DNA of 64,000 nt from Parabacteroides sp. AD58 (GCF_023744375.2 NZ_CP146284.1:3667501-3731500), one strand, 5' to 3'. Positions 7,348-16,930 are shown, counted from the stretch's first letter. The notes: a model not told the origin generated them from the sequence alone. Numbers and translations are program-made.

Positions 7348-8648
7348 GTTCGTTTGTCATAGAAGGAGGACATAAATTGTCGGGTGAAATTACTCCGCAG
7401 GGTGCCAAGAATGAAGCCCTGGAAGTGATTTGTGCCGTATTGCTTACCCCTGAAAAGGTCACGATACACAATGTTCCGGATATACTGGATGTCAATAATC
7501 TGATCCAGCTTTTGCGTGATATGCGTGTAAAGGTGGAACACCCGGCAGTTGGTACCTATACTTTTCAGGCAGATGATATTGATCTGGAATATTTGCAGAC
7601 CGAAGAGTTCCTGCGGAAGAGTGCCTCATTGCGCGGCTCGGTTATGGTCGTTGGTCCGTTGGTGGCCCGTTTCGGGAAGGCCATGATTCCGAAACCTGGA
7701 GGAGATAAAATTGGTCGCCGGCGTCTGGATACGCACTTTGTCGGTATCCAGAAGTTAGGAGCTACATTCACATACGATCCGGACCGTCGGGTGTATGAAG
7801 TGGAAGCCAAGCATCTGAAGGGAACCTATATGTTGTTGGATGAAGCCTCCGTAACTGGAACAGCCAATATCCTGATGGCAGCTGTACTGGCAGAAGGAAC
7901 AACAACGATTTACAATGCTGCCTGCGAACCTTATCTGCAGCAGTTGTCTGCTATGCTAAACCGGATGGGAGCCCGGATTTCTGGAGTTGGCTCCAATTTA
8001 TTGACGGTAGAAGGTGTCCGGGAACTGCATGGCACAGAACATACCATTCTTCCGGATATGATTGAAGTAGGAAGTTTTATTGGAATGGCAGCCATGACAG
8101 GATCAGACATCCTAATCAAGAATACGGGATATGATAAATTAGGAATCATACCTGATTCGTTCCGCAGATTGGGTATTACCGTGGAACAGAAGGGGGATGA
8201 TATCCATATACCGACACATGATTCCTATGAGATTGATACCTTTATTGACGGGTCAATCATGACGATAGCAGATGCTCCGTGGCCGGGCCTAACTCCTGAT
8301 TTGCTGAGTGTCTTCCTGGTTGTTGCCACACAGGCTGTAGGAAGTGTACTGATTCACCAGAAGATGTTCGAGAGCCGTTTGTTCTTTGTCGACAAGCTGA
8401 TTGACATGGGAGCACAGATTATCTTGTGTGATCCGCACCGGGCAACTGTGATTGGTCTTGGAAATCGCTTTAAGCTCCGTGCCGCTACCTTGGTTTCGCC
8501 GGATATCCGTGCCGGTATTGCTTTGCTGATCGCGGCAATGAGTGCGGAAGGTACAAGCACAATTCATAACATCGACCAGATAGATCGCGGCTACCAGGAT
8601 ATTGACAAGCGGTTGAATCAGATTGGTGCACGAATTACACGATTGTAA
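7344..8648 (+). CDS. murA: UDP-N-acetylglucosamine 1-carboxyvinyltransferase
   Basis: A 434-residue enzyme with the two-domain EPSP-synthase-like fold. It transfers enolpyruvate from PEP to UDP-GlcNAc, the first committed step of peptidoglycan synthesis in the cytoplasm. The N-terminal KN pair (AKNEALE), LRGSVMVVGPLVARFG and the active-site loop are all present. The loop reads PKPGGDKIG: the residue equivalent to the catalytic, fosfomycin-alkylated cysteine (PGGC in E. coli) is Asp121, encoded by GAT at 7704-7706. Its start overlaps the DUF4290 stop, and rimM follows after 13 bp. Confidence 0.95.
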   Translation: MSSFVIEGGHKLSGEITPQGAKNEALEVICAVLLTPEKVTIHNVPDILDVNNLIQLLRDMRVKVEHPAVGTYTFQADDIDLEYLQTEEFLRKSASLRGSVMVVGPLVARFGKAMIPKPGGDKIGRRRLDTHFVGIQKLGATFTYDPDRRVYEVEAKHLKGTYMLLDEASVTGTANILMAAVLAEGTTTIYNAACEPYLQQLSAMLNRMGARISGVGSNLLTVEGVRELHGTEHTILPDMIEVGSFIGMAAMTGSDILIKNTGYDKLGIIPDSFRRLGITVEQKGDDIHIPTHDSYEIDTFIDGSIMTIADAPWPGLTPDLLSVFLVVATQAVGSVLIHQKMFESRLFFVDKLIDMGAQIILCDPHRATVIGLGNRFKLRAATLVSPDIRAGIALLIAAMSAEGTSTIHNIDQIDRGYQDIDKRLNQIGARITRL

Positions 8649-8661
8649 TGAGAATGTTGAT

Positions 8662-9183
8662 ATGATTAAGTCAGAAGAAGTTTTTAAGATAGGGCAATTT
8701 ACCAAACCACATGGAATCAAAGGCGAGATTACTTTGGTGACGGATTGTGATGTGTTTGATGATACAGACGATCCGTATATTATATGTGACATGGATGGGA
8801 TTCTGGTTCCCTTTTTCCTGGAAGATTACCGGTATAAGACGCAGTCTACTATGTTGTTGAAACTGGAAGGAGTCGATACGGAAGAAGCTGCTCGAGAATT
8901 TTCGAACCGGGATGTCTATTATCCGTTGGATCTGGTAGATGAAGATGAATTGCTGGGCGATATGACCTGGGATAATTTTATTGGTTTTACGGTGATTGAT
9001 GAAAAAGCCGGCAAGTTGGGGGAAATCTCTGATGTGGATGAATCGACGGTCAATGTCTTGTTGCAAATCAATTACCAGGGTAAAGAGCTGTTGTTGCCGG
9101 CAGCCGAAGAGCTGGTAAAGCATATTGATTTTGACAAGCGCGAATTGTTTGTCGCATTGCCGGAAGGTTTGCTGGATTTGTAA
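8662..9183 (+). CDS. rimM: Ribosome maturation factor RimM
   Basis: A 173-residue protein with the N-terminal RimM barrel (IGQFTKPHGIKGEI) and the C-terminal PRC-barrel (DNFIGFTVID...LLLPAAEELV). It binds S19 and the 30S head during 16S rRNA processing. The frame runs from 8623, inside murA, but the ATG at 8662 (MIKSEEVFKIG) gives the family's normal N-terminus and leaves a 13-bp gap to murA. It is part of the DUF4290-murA operon. Confidence 0.93.
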   Translation: MIKSEEVFKIGQFTKPHGIKGEITLVTDCDVFDDTDDPYIICDMDGILVPFFLEDYRYKTQSTMLLKLEGVDTEEAAREFSNRDVYYPLDLVDEDELLGDMTWDNFIGFTVIDEKAGKLGEISDVDESTVNVLLQINYQGKELLLPAAEELVKHIDFDKRELFVALPEGLLDL

Positions 9184-9196
9184 AGAAAAACGGGCT

Positions 9197-10075
9197 ATGA
9201 AGTGGAATAAACGCAAACGAAATACGAATAAATTATCTTTTTGGAAACGGATCCGTTTTAAGTACAAGCTTTCGTTTATCAATGAGAATACTTTGGAGGA
9301 AGTCTGGTCGTTCCGGTTATCTCAGTTGTCGGTATTTATATCCTTGGGAGTATTTGCCTTTTCCCTGGTTGCGTTTACGGCTTTGATTATTATTATGACG
9401 CCCATTCGAAATTACCTGCCCGGTTATCTGGATGTTGAAGTCCGTAAGGAAATTGTTCAGAATGCGTTGCGTGCGGATTCATTGGGACGGATGATCGAGA
9501 TCCAGAATTTATATCTGAAGAATGTAACGGGCATCATCAGTGGTACCATTGAACTTGACTCTATTCGGGAGATCGATTCGTTGGCCCGGATTGATGCAGA
9601 TTTTGAGATTCCACGGGGCCCGGAAGAAGAAGAATATGTAAAGAATTTTGAGCAGGAAGAGAAATATAACTTAGCTGTTCTGAATACAAACCCGTTGCCT
9701 GTTGATGGATTATTCTTTTATAAGCCGGTGAATGGTATGATCTCCTCGTATTATCAGGCTGACATACATCATTTTGGAGTGGATATTGCTGCTGCTCCCA
9801 AAGAAAGTGTATTGGCTACTTTAGACGGGACGGTGATGTACGCCGGTTATGATCCGAACCAGGGAAATGTTATTCAGTTGCAGCATAAGAATGGATTTGT
9901 TTCTGTATATAAGCATAATGAATTGCTGTTGAAAGAACCAGGAGAACAGGTGGTGGCAGGCGAAGCCATTGCGTTGGTGGGTAATACTGGGAAATTATCA
10001 ACAGGTCCTCATTTGCATTTTGAGTTATGGTATAATGGAAAGCCGGTTAATCCGGAAGATTTCATTGTTTTTTAG
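9197..10075 (+). CDS. M23-family metallopeptidase, membrane-anchored
   Basis: 292 residues: a basic cytoplasmic N-terminus, one transmembrane helix (about residues 45-70), an acidic linker and a C-terminal LytM/M23 domain. Zn-ligand motifs are visible: HHFGVDIAA (His and Asp) and GPHLHFE. The complete set suggests an active peptidoglycan endopeptidase in the periplasm, although some family members act only as regulators. The open frame begins at 9125 inside rimM; the ATG at 9197 (MKWNKRKRN) is preferred because it follows the rimM stop. dxr lies 12 bp downstream in the same operon. Confidence 0.88.
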   Translation: MKWNKRKRNTNKLSFWKRIRFKYKLSFINENTLEEVWSFRLSQLSVFISLGVFAFSLVAFTALIIIMTPIRNYLPGYLDVEVRKEIVQNALRADSLGRMIEIQNLYLKNVTGIISGTIELDSIREIDSLARIDADFEIPRGPEEEEYVKNFEQEEKYNLAVLNTNPLPVDGLFFYKPVNGMISSYYQADIHHFGVDIAAAPKESVLATLDGTVMYAGYDPNQGNVIQLQHKNGFVSVYKHNELLLKEPGEQVVAGEAIALVGNTGKLSTGPHLHFELWYNGKPVNPEDFIVF

Positions 10076-10087
10076 TAAGTAAGTTTC

Positions 10088-11236
10088 ATGAAACGACAAT
10101 TAGCTATATTAGGTTCAACAGGTTCGATTGGGACACAGGCGCTTGAGGTAATTAGTGAACATCCTGATCGTTTCGAAGTCTATGCATTGACAGCCAATAA
10201 CCAGGTGGACCTTTTGATCAATCAGGCACGTAAATTCATGCCGGAAGTGGTGGTAATCGCCAACGAACGAAAATATCCGGAGCTGAAAGAGGCTCTGGAA
10301 GACTTGCCTATCAAAGTCTGGGCCGGATCGGATGCTATTGCGCAGGTGGTTCAGGCAAAACCGATTGATATGGTATTGACTGCCATGGTGGGATATGCCG
10401 GGTTGAAACCGACCATAGCCGCTATTAAGGCTGGAAAGGCCATCGCATTGGCGAATAAAGAGACATTAGTGGTTGCCGGAGAGTTGATTACTGCTCTGGC
10501 AGCTGAATATAAGGTACCTATCTTGCCGGTTGATTCAGAACATTCTGCAATCTTCCAGTGTTTGAATGGTACGTATGATAATCCGGTTGAGAAATTGTTG
10601 CTGACTGCTTCGGGTGGACCTTTCCGCCAAAAGACGATGGAAGAGTTGGCTTTGGTGAAGAAGGAACAGGCATTAAAGCATCCGAACTGGCACATGGGTG
10701 CCAAGATTACCATCGATTCGGCTTCGATGATGAACAAAGGCTTTGAGATGATTGAGGCCAAGTGGTTGTTTGGTGTTGCTCCCGAACAGATTCAGATTAT
10801 TGTTCATCCGCAATCCGTGATTCATTCCATGGTACAGTTTGAAGATGGTGCCGTGATTGCCCAGTTAGGTATTCCGGATATGAAACTCCCGATTGCGTAT
10901 GCATTCTCTTATCCGGAACGGATGAAGAGTCATGAACCTCGACTGGATTTCTACCAGTATGCATCTCTGACGTTTGAAGAACCGGATATGAAGCGGTTCC
11001 GTAACTTGGCGTATGCTTTTGAAGCTGTTAAGCAGGGAGGTAATATGCCTTGTATCCTGAATGCTGCCAATGAAGTAGTCGTAGCTGCCTTCCTGCAAGA
11101 CCGGATCGGCTTCTTGCAGATGAGTGATGTCATTGAACAGACGATGGCAAAAGCATCGTTTATCCAGCGTCCGACTTATGAAGATTATGTGCAGACAGAT
11201 AAAGAGGCACGGCGGATTGCCGCTCAGTTATTTTGA
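10088..11236 (+). CDS. dxr: 1-deoxy-D-xylulose-5-phosphate reductoisomerase
   Basis: A 382-residue enzyme making 2-C-methyl-D-erythritol 4-phosphate with NADPH and a divalent metal, the first committed step of the non-mevalonate isoprenoid pathway. Motifs: NADPH loop GSTGSIGTQ (residues 8-16), metal/substrate site PVDSEHSAIFQCL, and the ASGGPF and SASMMNKGFE loops. Length is typical. It sits between the M23 peptidase and rseP, an arrangement linking isoprenoid (undecaprenyl carrier) supply to envelope genes. Confidence 0.96.
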   Translation: MKRQLAILGSTGSIGTQALEVISEHPDRFEVYALTANNQVDLLINQARKFMPEVVVIANERKYPELKEALEDLPIKVWAGSDAIAQVVQAKPIDMVLTAMVGYAGLKPTIAAIKAGKAIALANKETLVVAGELITALAAEYKVPILPVDSEHSAIFQCLNGTYDNPVEKLLLTASGGPFRQKTMEELALVKKEQALKHPNWHMGAKITIDSASMMNKGFEMIEAKWLFGVAPEQIQIIVHPQSVIHSMVQFEDGAVIAQLGIPDMKLPIAYAFSYPERMKSHEPRLDFYQYASLTFEEPDMKRFRNLAYAFEAVKQGGNMPCILNAANEVVVAAFLQDRIGFLQMSDVIEQTMAKASFIQRPTYEDYVQTDKEARRIAAQLF

Positions 11237-11268
11237 AACAATTAAATATAGAATAGAACTTAATTTCA

Positions 11269-12594
11269 ATGGAAACATTTTTGATTAAAGCCATCCAGTT
11301 CATGTTAAGCCTTTCTTTGTTGGTTTTAATACATGAATTCGGACACTTTATTTTTGCTCGTATCTTCAAAGTACGAGTAGAGAAATTTTACCTTTTCTTT
11401 GACCCGTGGTTTTCTTTGTTCAAATTCAAGCCGAAAAACAGTGAAACGGAATATGGAGTAGGGTGGTTGCCTTTAGGAGGTTATTGTAAGATCTCCGGTA
11501 TGATTGATGAGAGTATGGATAAAGAAGCCATGGCTCAGCCCCCGAAACCGTATGAGTTCCGTTCAAAACCGGCAGGACAACGTCTGTTGATTATGGTGGG
11601 AGGTGTGTTGTTTAACTTTCTGCTGGCTCTTTTCATTTATTCCATGATCCTGTTTACATGGGGCGATACGTATATGCCGCTCAAGAATATGAAAATGGGT
11701 ATGGATTATAGTGAAACCTTCAAGAACGTGGGCTTCAAGGATGGTGATATTCTCTTAAAAGCAGATACACTGACCTTAGACCGTTTTGGTGAAGATTGCT
11801 TGCGCAGTGTGGTGGAAGCTCAGAACGTGACGGTTTTACGTAATGGCGTAGAAACCGTCATTCCGATTCCGGAAGATATGATGCAACGATTGTTACGTGA
11901 CAAGAAAGGCTTTGCTGCTCTTCGTTTCCCAATGGTGATAAAAGAAGTACCCGAACCCAATGCGCCGGCAGCTCTTGCTGGTATGCAGGCTGGAGATAGC
12001 ATCGTTTCGGTTAATGGGCAGGCTACTCCGACGTTCTCGGAGGTGGCTACTTGTTTGGCTGATAATAAGAATCAGGAGATTGCCGTTGGCTTTTATCGGA
12101 ATGGTACGTTGGATACATTGACAATGCAAGTCGATTCATTGGGAAAAATAGGGGTAGCTGTGAAAGCTCCGGCTGAATTGTTTGGTCTGGTAACAGTTAA
12201 ATATGGCTTCTTTGAATCATTCCCGGCCGGAATTGCGAAAGGATTCCGAACCCTGAAAGGTTATACCAGTGATATGAAGTATGTCTTTACCAAAGAAGGT
12301 GCTTCTAGTATCGGTGGTTTTGGCTCGATTGGTGGATTGTTCCCTTCTACTTGGGATTGGGAATTGTTCTGGGAACGTACAGCCTGGTTGTCTGTCATCT
12401 TGGCCTTCATGAATATCTTGCCAATCCCGGCGTTGGACGGTGGTCATGTGCTGTTTTTGCTTTACGAAGTGATTACTCGTCGGAAACCGAGCGATAAGTT
12501 CTTGGAATATGCGCAGATGACAGGTATGTTCCTCTTGTTCGCCCTGTTACTTTATGCGAACGGAAACGATATTATCCGATACTTCTTTCAATAG
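11269..12594 (+). CDS. rseP: RseP-type site-2 protease
   Basis: A 441-residue integral-membrane zinc protease. The zinc site HEFGH is at residues 22-26 in the first helix, and the third metal ligand lies in NILPIPALDGGHVLF near residue 390. The central periplasmic part contains PDZ-like sequence (DGDILLKAD and AGMQAGDSIVSVNG), consistent with two PDZ domains. In other bacteria it cleaves anti-sigma factors or leftover signal peptides within the membrane. No anti-sigma gene is adjacent. Terminal helices resume at about residue 355. Confidence 0.93.
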   Translation: METFLIKAIQFMLSLSLLVLIHEFGHFIFARIFKVRVEKFYLFFDPWFSLFKFKPKNSETEYGVGWLPLGGYCKISGMIDESMDKEAMAQPPKPYEFRSKPAGQRLLIMVGGVLFNFLLALFIYSMILFTWGDTYMPLKNMKMGMDYSETFKNVGFKDGDILLKADTLTLDRFGEDCLRSVVEAQNVTVLRNGVETVIPIPEDMMQRLLRDKKGFAALRFPMVIKEVPEPNAPAALAGMQAGDSIVSVNGQATPTFSEVATCLADNKNQEIAVGFYRNGTLDTLTMQVDSLGKIGVAVKAPAELFGLVTVKYGFFESFPAGIAKGFRTLKGYTSDMKYVFTKEGASSIGGFGSIGGLFPSTWDWELFWERTAWLSVILAFMNILPIPALDGGHVLFLLYEVITRRKPSDKFLEYAQMTGMFLLFALLLYANGNDIIRYFFQ

Positions 12595-12600
12595 TCTGTT

Positions 12601-13797
12601 ATGAATCTGACCTCCGAAGAAAAGCAATTTATCCGTGATCATGCTTCCGATGATGCGAACCGGTTATTATTGGGAGCGAAGAAATATCCACAGCTGGATG
12701 TTCCTTTTCTAGTAGATCAGATTCTTTCTCGTCGGCAGATTCGGGAAAAATTACCTTCGTGGTATGCCAACGAAGAATTGGTTTTTCCCGCCAAGATTGC
12801 CGCTGAGCAATGTTCGTCTGAACGGACAGCCTTGTATAAACAGCGTTTGGTGTCTTCATCAGATAAGCTTTGTGATTTGACGGGCGGTTTGGGAATTGAC
12901 AGTTATTTCTTCTCCCGAAAGGTTCGTCGGTTGACTTATATCGAGCGTTTTCCGGTTTATTGTGAGGCTGCCCGTCATAATTTTCAGGTATTAGGTGCGG
13001 ATAATATTACGGTGCAGAATGAAAATTCGGTTGATATTGTTTCCGATTTGCCTGAAGTGGATGTGTTTTATTTAGATCCGGCACGGCGGGGTGAAGGCAA
13101 CAAACGCGTCTTTGCCTTGTCGGATTGCGAACCGGATCTGCCTCGCTTACTTCCCTTATTGTTGCAGAAAGCTCCGCGCGTCATAGCCAAATTGTCGCCG
13201 ATGGCAGACCTGCAACAGACTGAATCTTTATTGCCGGGCACAGTTGCTATTCATGTCTTGTCTGTCCGGAATGAATGTAAAGAATTGCTTTTTGATATCC
13301 GTCGGGAAGCGACCGTTCCTAACTCTCCGGTTTACTGTGTGGACTTTACGGCCACGGGAACAGAACACTCTTTTACTTTTACGGCTGAAGAAGAACGGAA
13401 TGCTCCGTTGGCTTTGGCAACTCAAGTAAGTACTTATCTCTACGAACCGAATGCTTCTATTTTAAAAGCCGGTGCTTTTAAATCAGTTGCCCAGCAGTAT
13501 GGTTTGGAGAAACTACACGTTAGCAGCCATCTTTATACTTCCGATACTCTTGTTGCCGGTTTTCCCGGCCGTACGTTCCGGGTTGAGAAAGTCATTCCTT
13601 TCTCCAATAAAGTCTGTAAATCGATTACTAAGGAAATGCCACAAGCCAATATCACCGTCCGTAATTTCCCCATGTCGGTCGATGAACTCCGGAAGAAGAC
13701 CAAGATTCAGGAAGGTGGTGATGTTTATCTTTTTGCCACGACCTTGTCGGATGGAGGGAAAGTGTTGGTGGTTTGTCGGAAAGTCAGTAATATTTAA
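12601..13797 (+). CDS. THUMP-like domain class I SAM-dependent methyltransferase
   Basis: A 398-residue protein with a central Rossmann methyltransferase domain: CDLTGGLGIDSYFF (motif I, about residues 96-109), YIERFPVYCEAARHN, and YLDPARRGEGNKR as the catalytic-loop equivalent. The C-terminal ~100 residues resemble the THUMP-like RNA-binding extension annotated on Bacteroidetes homologues. An RNA substrate is inferred; the modified base is unknown. It starts 6 bp after rseP and ends the operon. Confidence 0.8.
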   Translation: MNLTSEEKQFIRDHASDDANRLLLGAKKYPQLDVPFLVDQILSRRQIREKLPSWYANEELVFPAKIAAEQCSSERTALYKQRLVSSSDKLCDLTGGLGIDSYFFSRKVRRLTYIERFPVYCEAARHNFQVLGADNITVQNENSVDIVSDLPEVDVFYLDPARRGEGNKRVFALSDCEPDLPRLLPLLLQKAPRVIAKLSPMADLQQTESLLPGTVAIHVLSVRNECKELLFDIRREATVPNSPVYCVDFTATGTEHSFTFTAEEERNAPLALATQVSTYLYEPNASILKAGAFKSVAQQYGLEKLHVSSHLYTSDTLVAGFPGRTFRVEKVIPFSNKVCKSITKEMPQANITVRNFPMSVDELRKKTKIQEGGDVYLFATTLSDGGKVLVVCRKVSNI

Positions 13798-13866
13798 TCT
13801 GAATCCATGCAGTATTTTGTATGGTTGTTGATTTAAGTAATAAAACTGATTTAAATAATAGGTCTT

Positions 13867-15096
13867 ATGAAGCGGGTTTTATTCGGAATGCTATTATGCT
13901 TGCCTTTTACGGCATGTAACGACGATGTGGAAGAACAATCCATTTCCCCTACCATGCAACCCATTGATTTGAATGCGATTGAAAAAGAAATGGCAGCCCA
14001 ACAAGGTGATTTTTCCTCGGTTCTTTCTCTCGAGGTGTATCGGCAATTGGGTGAGAGAACGGATAACTGGTTGGTTTCACCTTTTAGTCTGCAATGTGCG
14101 TTAGCTATGTTATCGAATGGTGCGAATGGGGAAACACACGATGAGATTTTGTACACATTGGGCTTGTCCCAATATTCCCAAGAAGAAGTAAATGCATATT
14201 TCAAGAAACTGATTGAAGGACTGCATACTGTAAACTCAGCTATCACGGTTAAGACGGCCAATTCGGTTTGGGGCAATGCCGGAGTTCCCCTCAAAGAGGA
14301 TTTCCAAAAGATGAATATAGAGAACTATTCCGCAATGGTTTCACAACTCGACTTCTCCGATCCTTCAGCTGTTGATCAAATCAACGCTTGGTGCAACCAA
14401 ACCACAGAAGGCTTGATCCCGTCCATCTTGGATGAGGTGAATCCGACCGCCATAGTGTATCTGTTGAATTCCTTGTACTTCAAGGCTCGGTGGGAATCGG
14501 AGTTTGCCCCGGAAAAGACACAGGAAGGTAATTTTATTACTTCTTCAGGAACACCAGTGAAATCTCATTTTATGCAAGCTAAACGGATGGCGGCTTATGT
14601 GAAAAACGAATGGTTCACAAGCACGAATCTTCCTTATCAGAACGGTTCGTATGTTATGCGATTGATTTTACCTCAGGCCGGAGTTGGCATGGATCAAGTC
14701 TTGCAAGCCTTGTCTGGACCGGACGGGAATCTATGGAAAAATGTAGTCTTAGCAGATATTAACTTGAAGATGCCTCGCTTCACCCTCGAGAACAAAATGG
14801 ATTTAATACCTGCTTTGCAGGCCTTAGGCATGAAAAAGGCGTTTTTAGGCGAAGCCGATTTCTCGTCCATGTCTGATGTCGCCACGTATATTTCCCTTGT
14901 GCAGCAGGCCACTCGCTTGAAAGTGGATGAAGAAGGTTCGGAAGGTGCCGCAGTAACCGTGATAGAAGGAGATTTAATGAGTCCCTTGCCCGAAGAAGAG
15001 GTGGATTTTTTCTTAGATCGTCCGTTCTTGTTCCAAATCATAGAACCATCTACTGGTACCGTTCTGTTTATGGGGCAAGTCGGCTCACCAGAATAA
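13867..15096 (+). CDS. Serpin-family protease inhibitor, lipoprotein
   Basis: 409 residues. The N-terminus is a lipoprotein signal with lipobox PFTAC (Cys17) followed by acidic NDDVEE, which in Bacteroidetes favours surface display. The rest is a full-length serpin: NWLVSPFSLQCALAML near the start, LLNSLYFKARW in the shutter region, and the hinge EEGSEGAAVT (E at P17, G15, S14, E13, G12, A11, A10). Counting the hinge places P1-P1' at Met371-Ser372, the same pair as human alpha-1-antitrypsin. An inhibitory serpin is therefore likely, aimed at elastase-like or other serine proteases. It is monocistronic, with a strong terminator after it. Confidence 0.93.
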   Translation: MKRVLFGMLLCLPFTACNDDVEEQSISPTMQPIDLNAIEKEMAAQQGDFSSVLSLEVYRQLGERTDNWLVSPFSLQCALAMLSNGANGETHDEILYTLGLSQYSQEEVNAYFKKLIEGLHTVNSAITVKTANSVWGNAGVPLKEDFQKMNIENYSAMVSQLDFSDPSAVDQINAWCNQTTEGLIPSILDEVNPTAIVYLLNSLYFKARWESEFAPEKTQEGNFITSSGTPVKSHFMQAKRMAAYVKNEWFTSTNLPYQNGSYVMRLILPQAGVGMDQVLQALSGPDGNLWKNVVLADINLKMPRFTLENKMDLIPALQALGMKKAFLGEADFSSMSDVATYISLVQQATRLKVDEEGSEGAAVTVIEGDLMSPLPEEEVDFFLDRPFLFQIIEPSTGTVLFMGQVGSPE

Positions 15097-15117
15097 TAAA
15101 TCTTTTAGCTGATGATT

Positions 15118-15165
15118 GAGCGTAAAGGAAGGAAAGTATTAACCTTTTCCCTTTACGCTCTTTTT
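15118..15165 (+). terminator. Serpin gene terminator
   Basis: Perfect 11-bp stem GAGCGTAAAGG (15118-15128) / CCTTTACGCTC (15150-15160) followed by TTTTT. Confidence 0.88.
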
Positions 15166-15237
15166 GTGTCTTTACGCTTTTATAAAGTTTGTATGTTATC
15201 TTAATAGTATATAGTTGTTTGTTTAATCTTTAGCTTT

Positions 15238-16908
15238 TCACTGAAACAACATAATGATAAGTTGAGCTGTGATGATACGCATAAAAGTAGAAAGCGGATA
15301 AACGGTGGCATAGGCAACCGAAGGCTCATCGTTATCAACGGTTGTGTTGGCATAATCGAGGGCGATCGGGTTCGTCATACAACCACAGAGCATTCCGACG
15401 TTCTTGGCATAATCTACTTGGAAGAAACGAGCCATTATCAAGCCAATAAGTAATACCGGAATGATGGCGAGGGCAAATCCTAAACCCAACCACAACAGCC
15501 CTTCCGTACGGAAGACAGTTTCAAAGAAATGCTGACCGGAGCTGATTCCCAGTCCTGCTAAGTAGATGGTGATACCGAACTGGCGCATCATCAGATTCGC
15601 ACTTTGAGTCGTGTAAGTTGTCAGGTGAATACGTGGGCCAAAAGCTCCCATTAAAATACCTACAATAATTGGGCCGCCGGCCACGCCTAATTTAATAGGT
15701 GTATTCATTCCCGGAATGGCCAGTGGAATAGAACCGATAACCACACCAAGAGTCAATCCTACGAAAATCGCCAACAAGTTAGGCTCGCGTAAGCGTTTGA
15801 GTTGATCTCCTAAGATTTTACTTACGTTGTTGACGGCATTGGCTTCACCTACGATAGTAAGGCGGTCACCGATCTGCAGGTGCAGGTCTGGCGAAGCTAA
15901 TAAGTCGATACCGGCACGATTCACTCGTGTGATGTTGATGCCGTAGAGATTGCGTAAGCGAAGAGAACCCAGGCGCACTCCGTTAATACGATTGCGGGTT
16001 ACAACGATACGGCGGGAAATCAGCTGGCTGTCGATGGCATTCCAGTCGATATCTGGTTTGTTCCAATCGACGTTTTCCTGTTCTCCAAACAGAACCTTGA
16101 TATTATCTACATCTGCCTTGACGGAAATAATCAGCAGATGATCCCCTTCTTCTAATGTCGTATCAGAAGTCGGAATACTTACTTTCCCGTTCCTCCAGAC
16201 ACGTGATATGACAAAATGCTTTTCCGTCAGCGTCATGATGTCTTTTATACTCTTATGGTAAATGGCTGGATTGCATACTTGAAATTCAGCTACGTAGGTT
16301 TGTGTTTGTCCTATCTCTGCATTAGTTTCTTTTTTCTTATTCTGAAACAGGGCTTTTAATACGATGATGGCTAAAATCATCCCGATAACTCCCATAGGAT
16401 AGGCTACAGCACAAGCTAAAGCCATGTCCGTAATGCTTTTTTCATCAACTGTGTTGATCTGCAGCATAGCTTCTTGTGCTGCACCAAGCGAAGGTGTATT
16501 GTTGGCTGCGCCACAGAGAAGTCCCATCATATCGGAAACAGATATTCCTGTGACGTAATGAAGTACGACAGTCATGATCAATCCGATGAAGATAACCGCA
16601 AGACCTGCAGAGTTAAGCATGACTCCTCCTTTCTTTAGTGATGAGAAAAAGCCTGGACCGACTTGTAATCCTAATGTGTATACAAATAAAATCAAACCGA
16701 AGTTCTGTGCAAATGACAGCATGTCGCTATTGACAACTACTCCGAAATGACTGACTAAAATGCCTGTGAAGAAAACGAATGTAATGCCTAAAGAAACGCC
16801 TTTGTATTTAAGTTTTCCCAAATAGACACCGATGGCGCAAACTATGCAAATAACAGCCACAGTCTGTATCATCGTGGGCTGGAGAAATGTATCTTGTATC
16901 CAATTCAT
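15238..16908 (-). CDS. AspT/YidE-YbjL family putative transporter with two RCK-C domains
   Basis: A 556-residue membrane protein. Two hydrophobic blocks of about five or six helices each (residues 10-185 and 375-556) flank two TrkA-C/RCK-C cytosolic domains (about 200-375). The repeated motifs FGLILFVYTLGLQVGPGFF and CGAANNTPSLGA in the first half and CGCMTNPIAL in the second are characteristic of the aspartate:alanine exchanger superfamily. Substrate unknown; homologues exchange amino acids or dicarboxylates. A TAnnTTTG box lies 22 bp upstream. Confidence 0.85.
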   Translation of the reverse strand: MNWIQDTFLQPTMIQTVAVICIVCAIGVYLGKLKYKGVSLGITFVFFTGILVSHFGVVVNSDMLSFAQNFGLILFVYTLGLQVGPGFFSSLKKGGVMLNSAGLAVIFIGLIMTVVLHYVTGISVSDMMGLLCGAANNTPSLGAAQEAMLQINTVDEKSITDMALACAVAYPMGVIGMILAIIVLKALFQNKKKETNAEIGQTQTYVAEFQVCNPAIYHKSIKDIMTLTEKHFVISRVWRNGKVSIPTSDTTLEEGDHLLIISVKADVDNIKVLFGEQENVDWNKPDIDWNAIDSQLISRRIVVTRNRINGVRLGSLRLRNLYGINITRVNRAGIDLLASPDLHLQIGDRLTIVGEANAVNNVSKILGDQLKRLREPNLLAIFVGLTLGVVIGSIPLAIPGMNTPIKLGVAGGPIIVGILMGAFGPRIHLTTYTTQSANLMMRQFGITIYLAGLGISSGQHFFETVFRTEGLLWLGLGFALAIIPVLLIGLIMARFFQVDYAKNVGMLCGCMTNPIALDYANTTVDNDEPSVAYATVYPLSTFMRIITAQLIIMLFQ

Positions 16909-16930
16909 ACGGAATAGAGTTTTAGGGGTG

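Noticed and set aside
8289..8792. 167-codon minus-strand frame over the murA-rimM junction
   Set aside because: Antisense shadow of two conserved genes, Cys/Ser-rich without domain features.
8671..9282. 203-codon minus-strand frame opposite rimM
   Set aside because: Antisense shadow; composition rich in Phe, Gln and Ile typical of reverse-strand reading of real genes.
13472..13831. 119-codon plus-strand frame overlapping the THUMP-like methyltransferase
   Set aside because: It lies in another frame of a well-supported gene and has no recognisable sequence.
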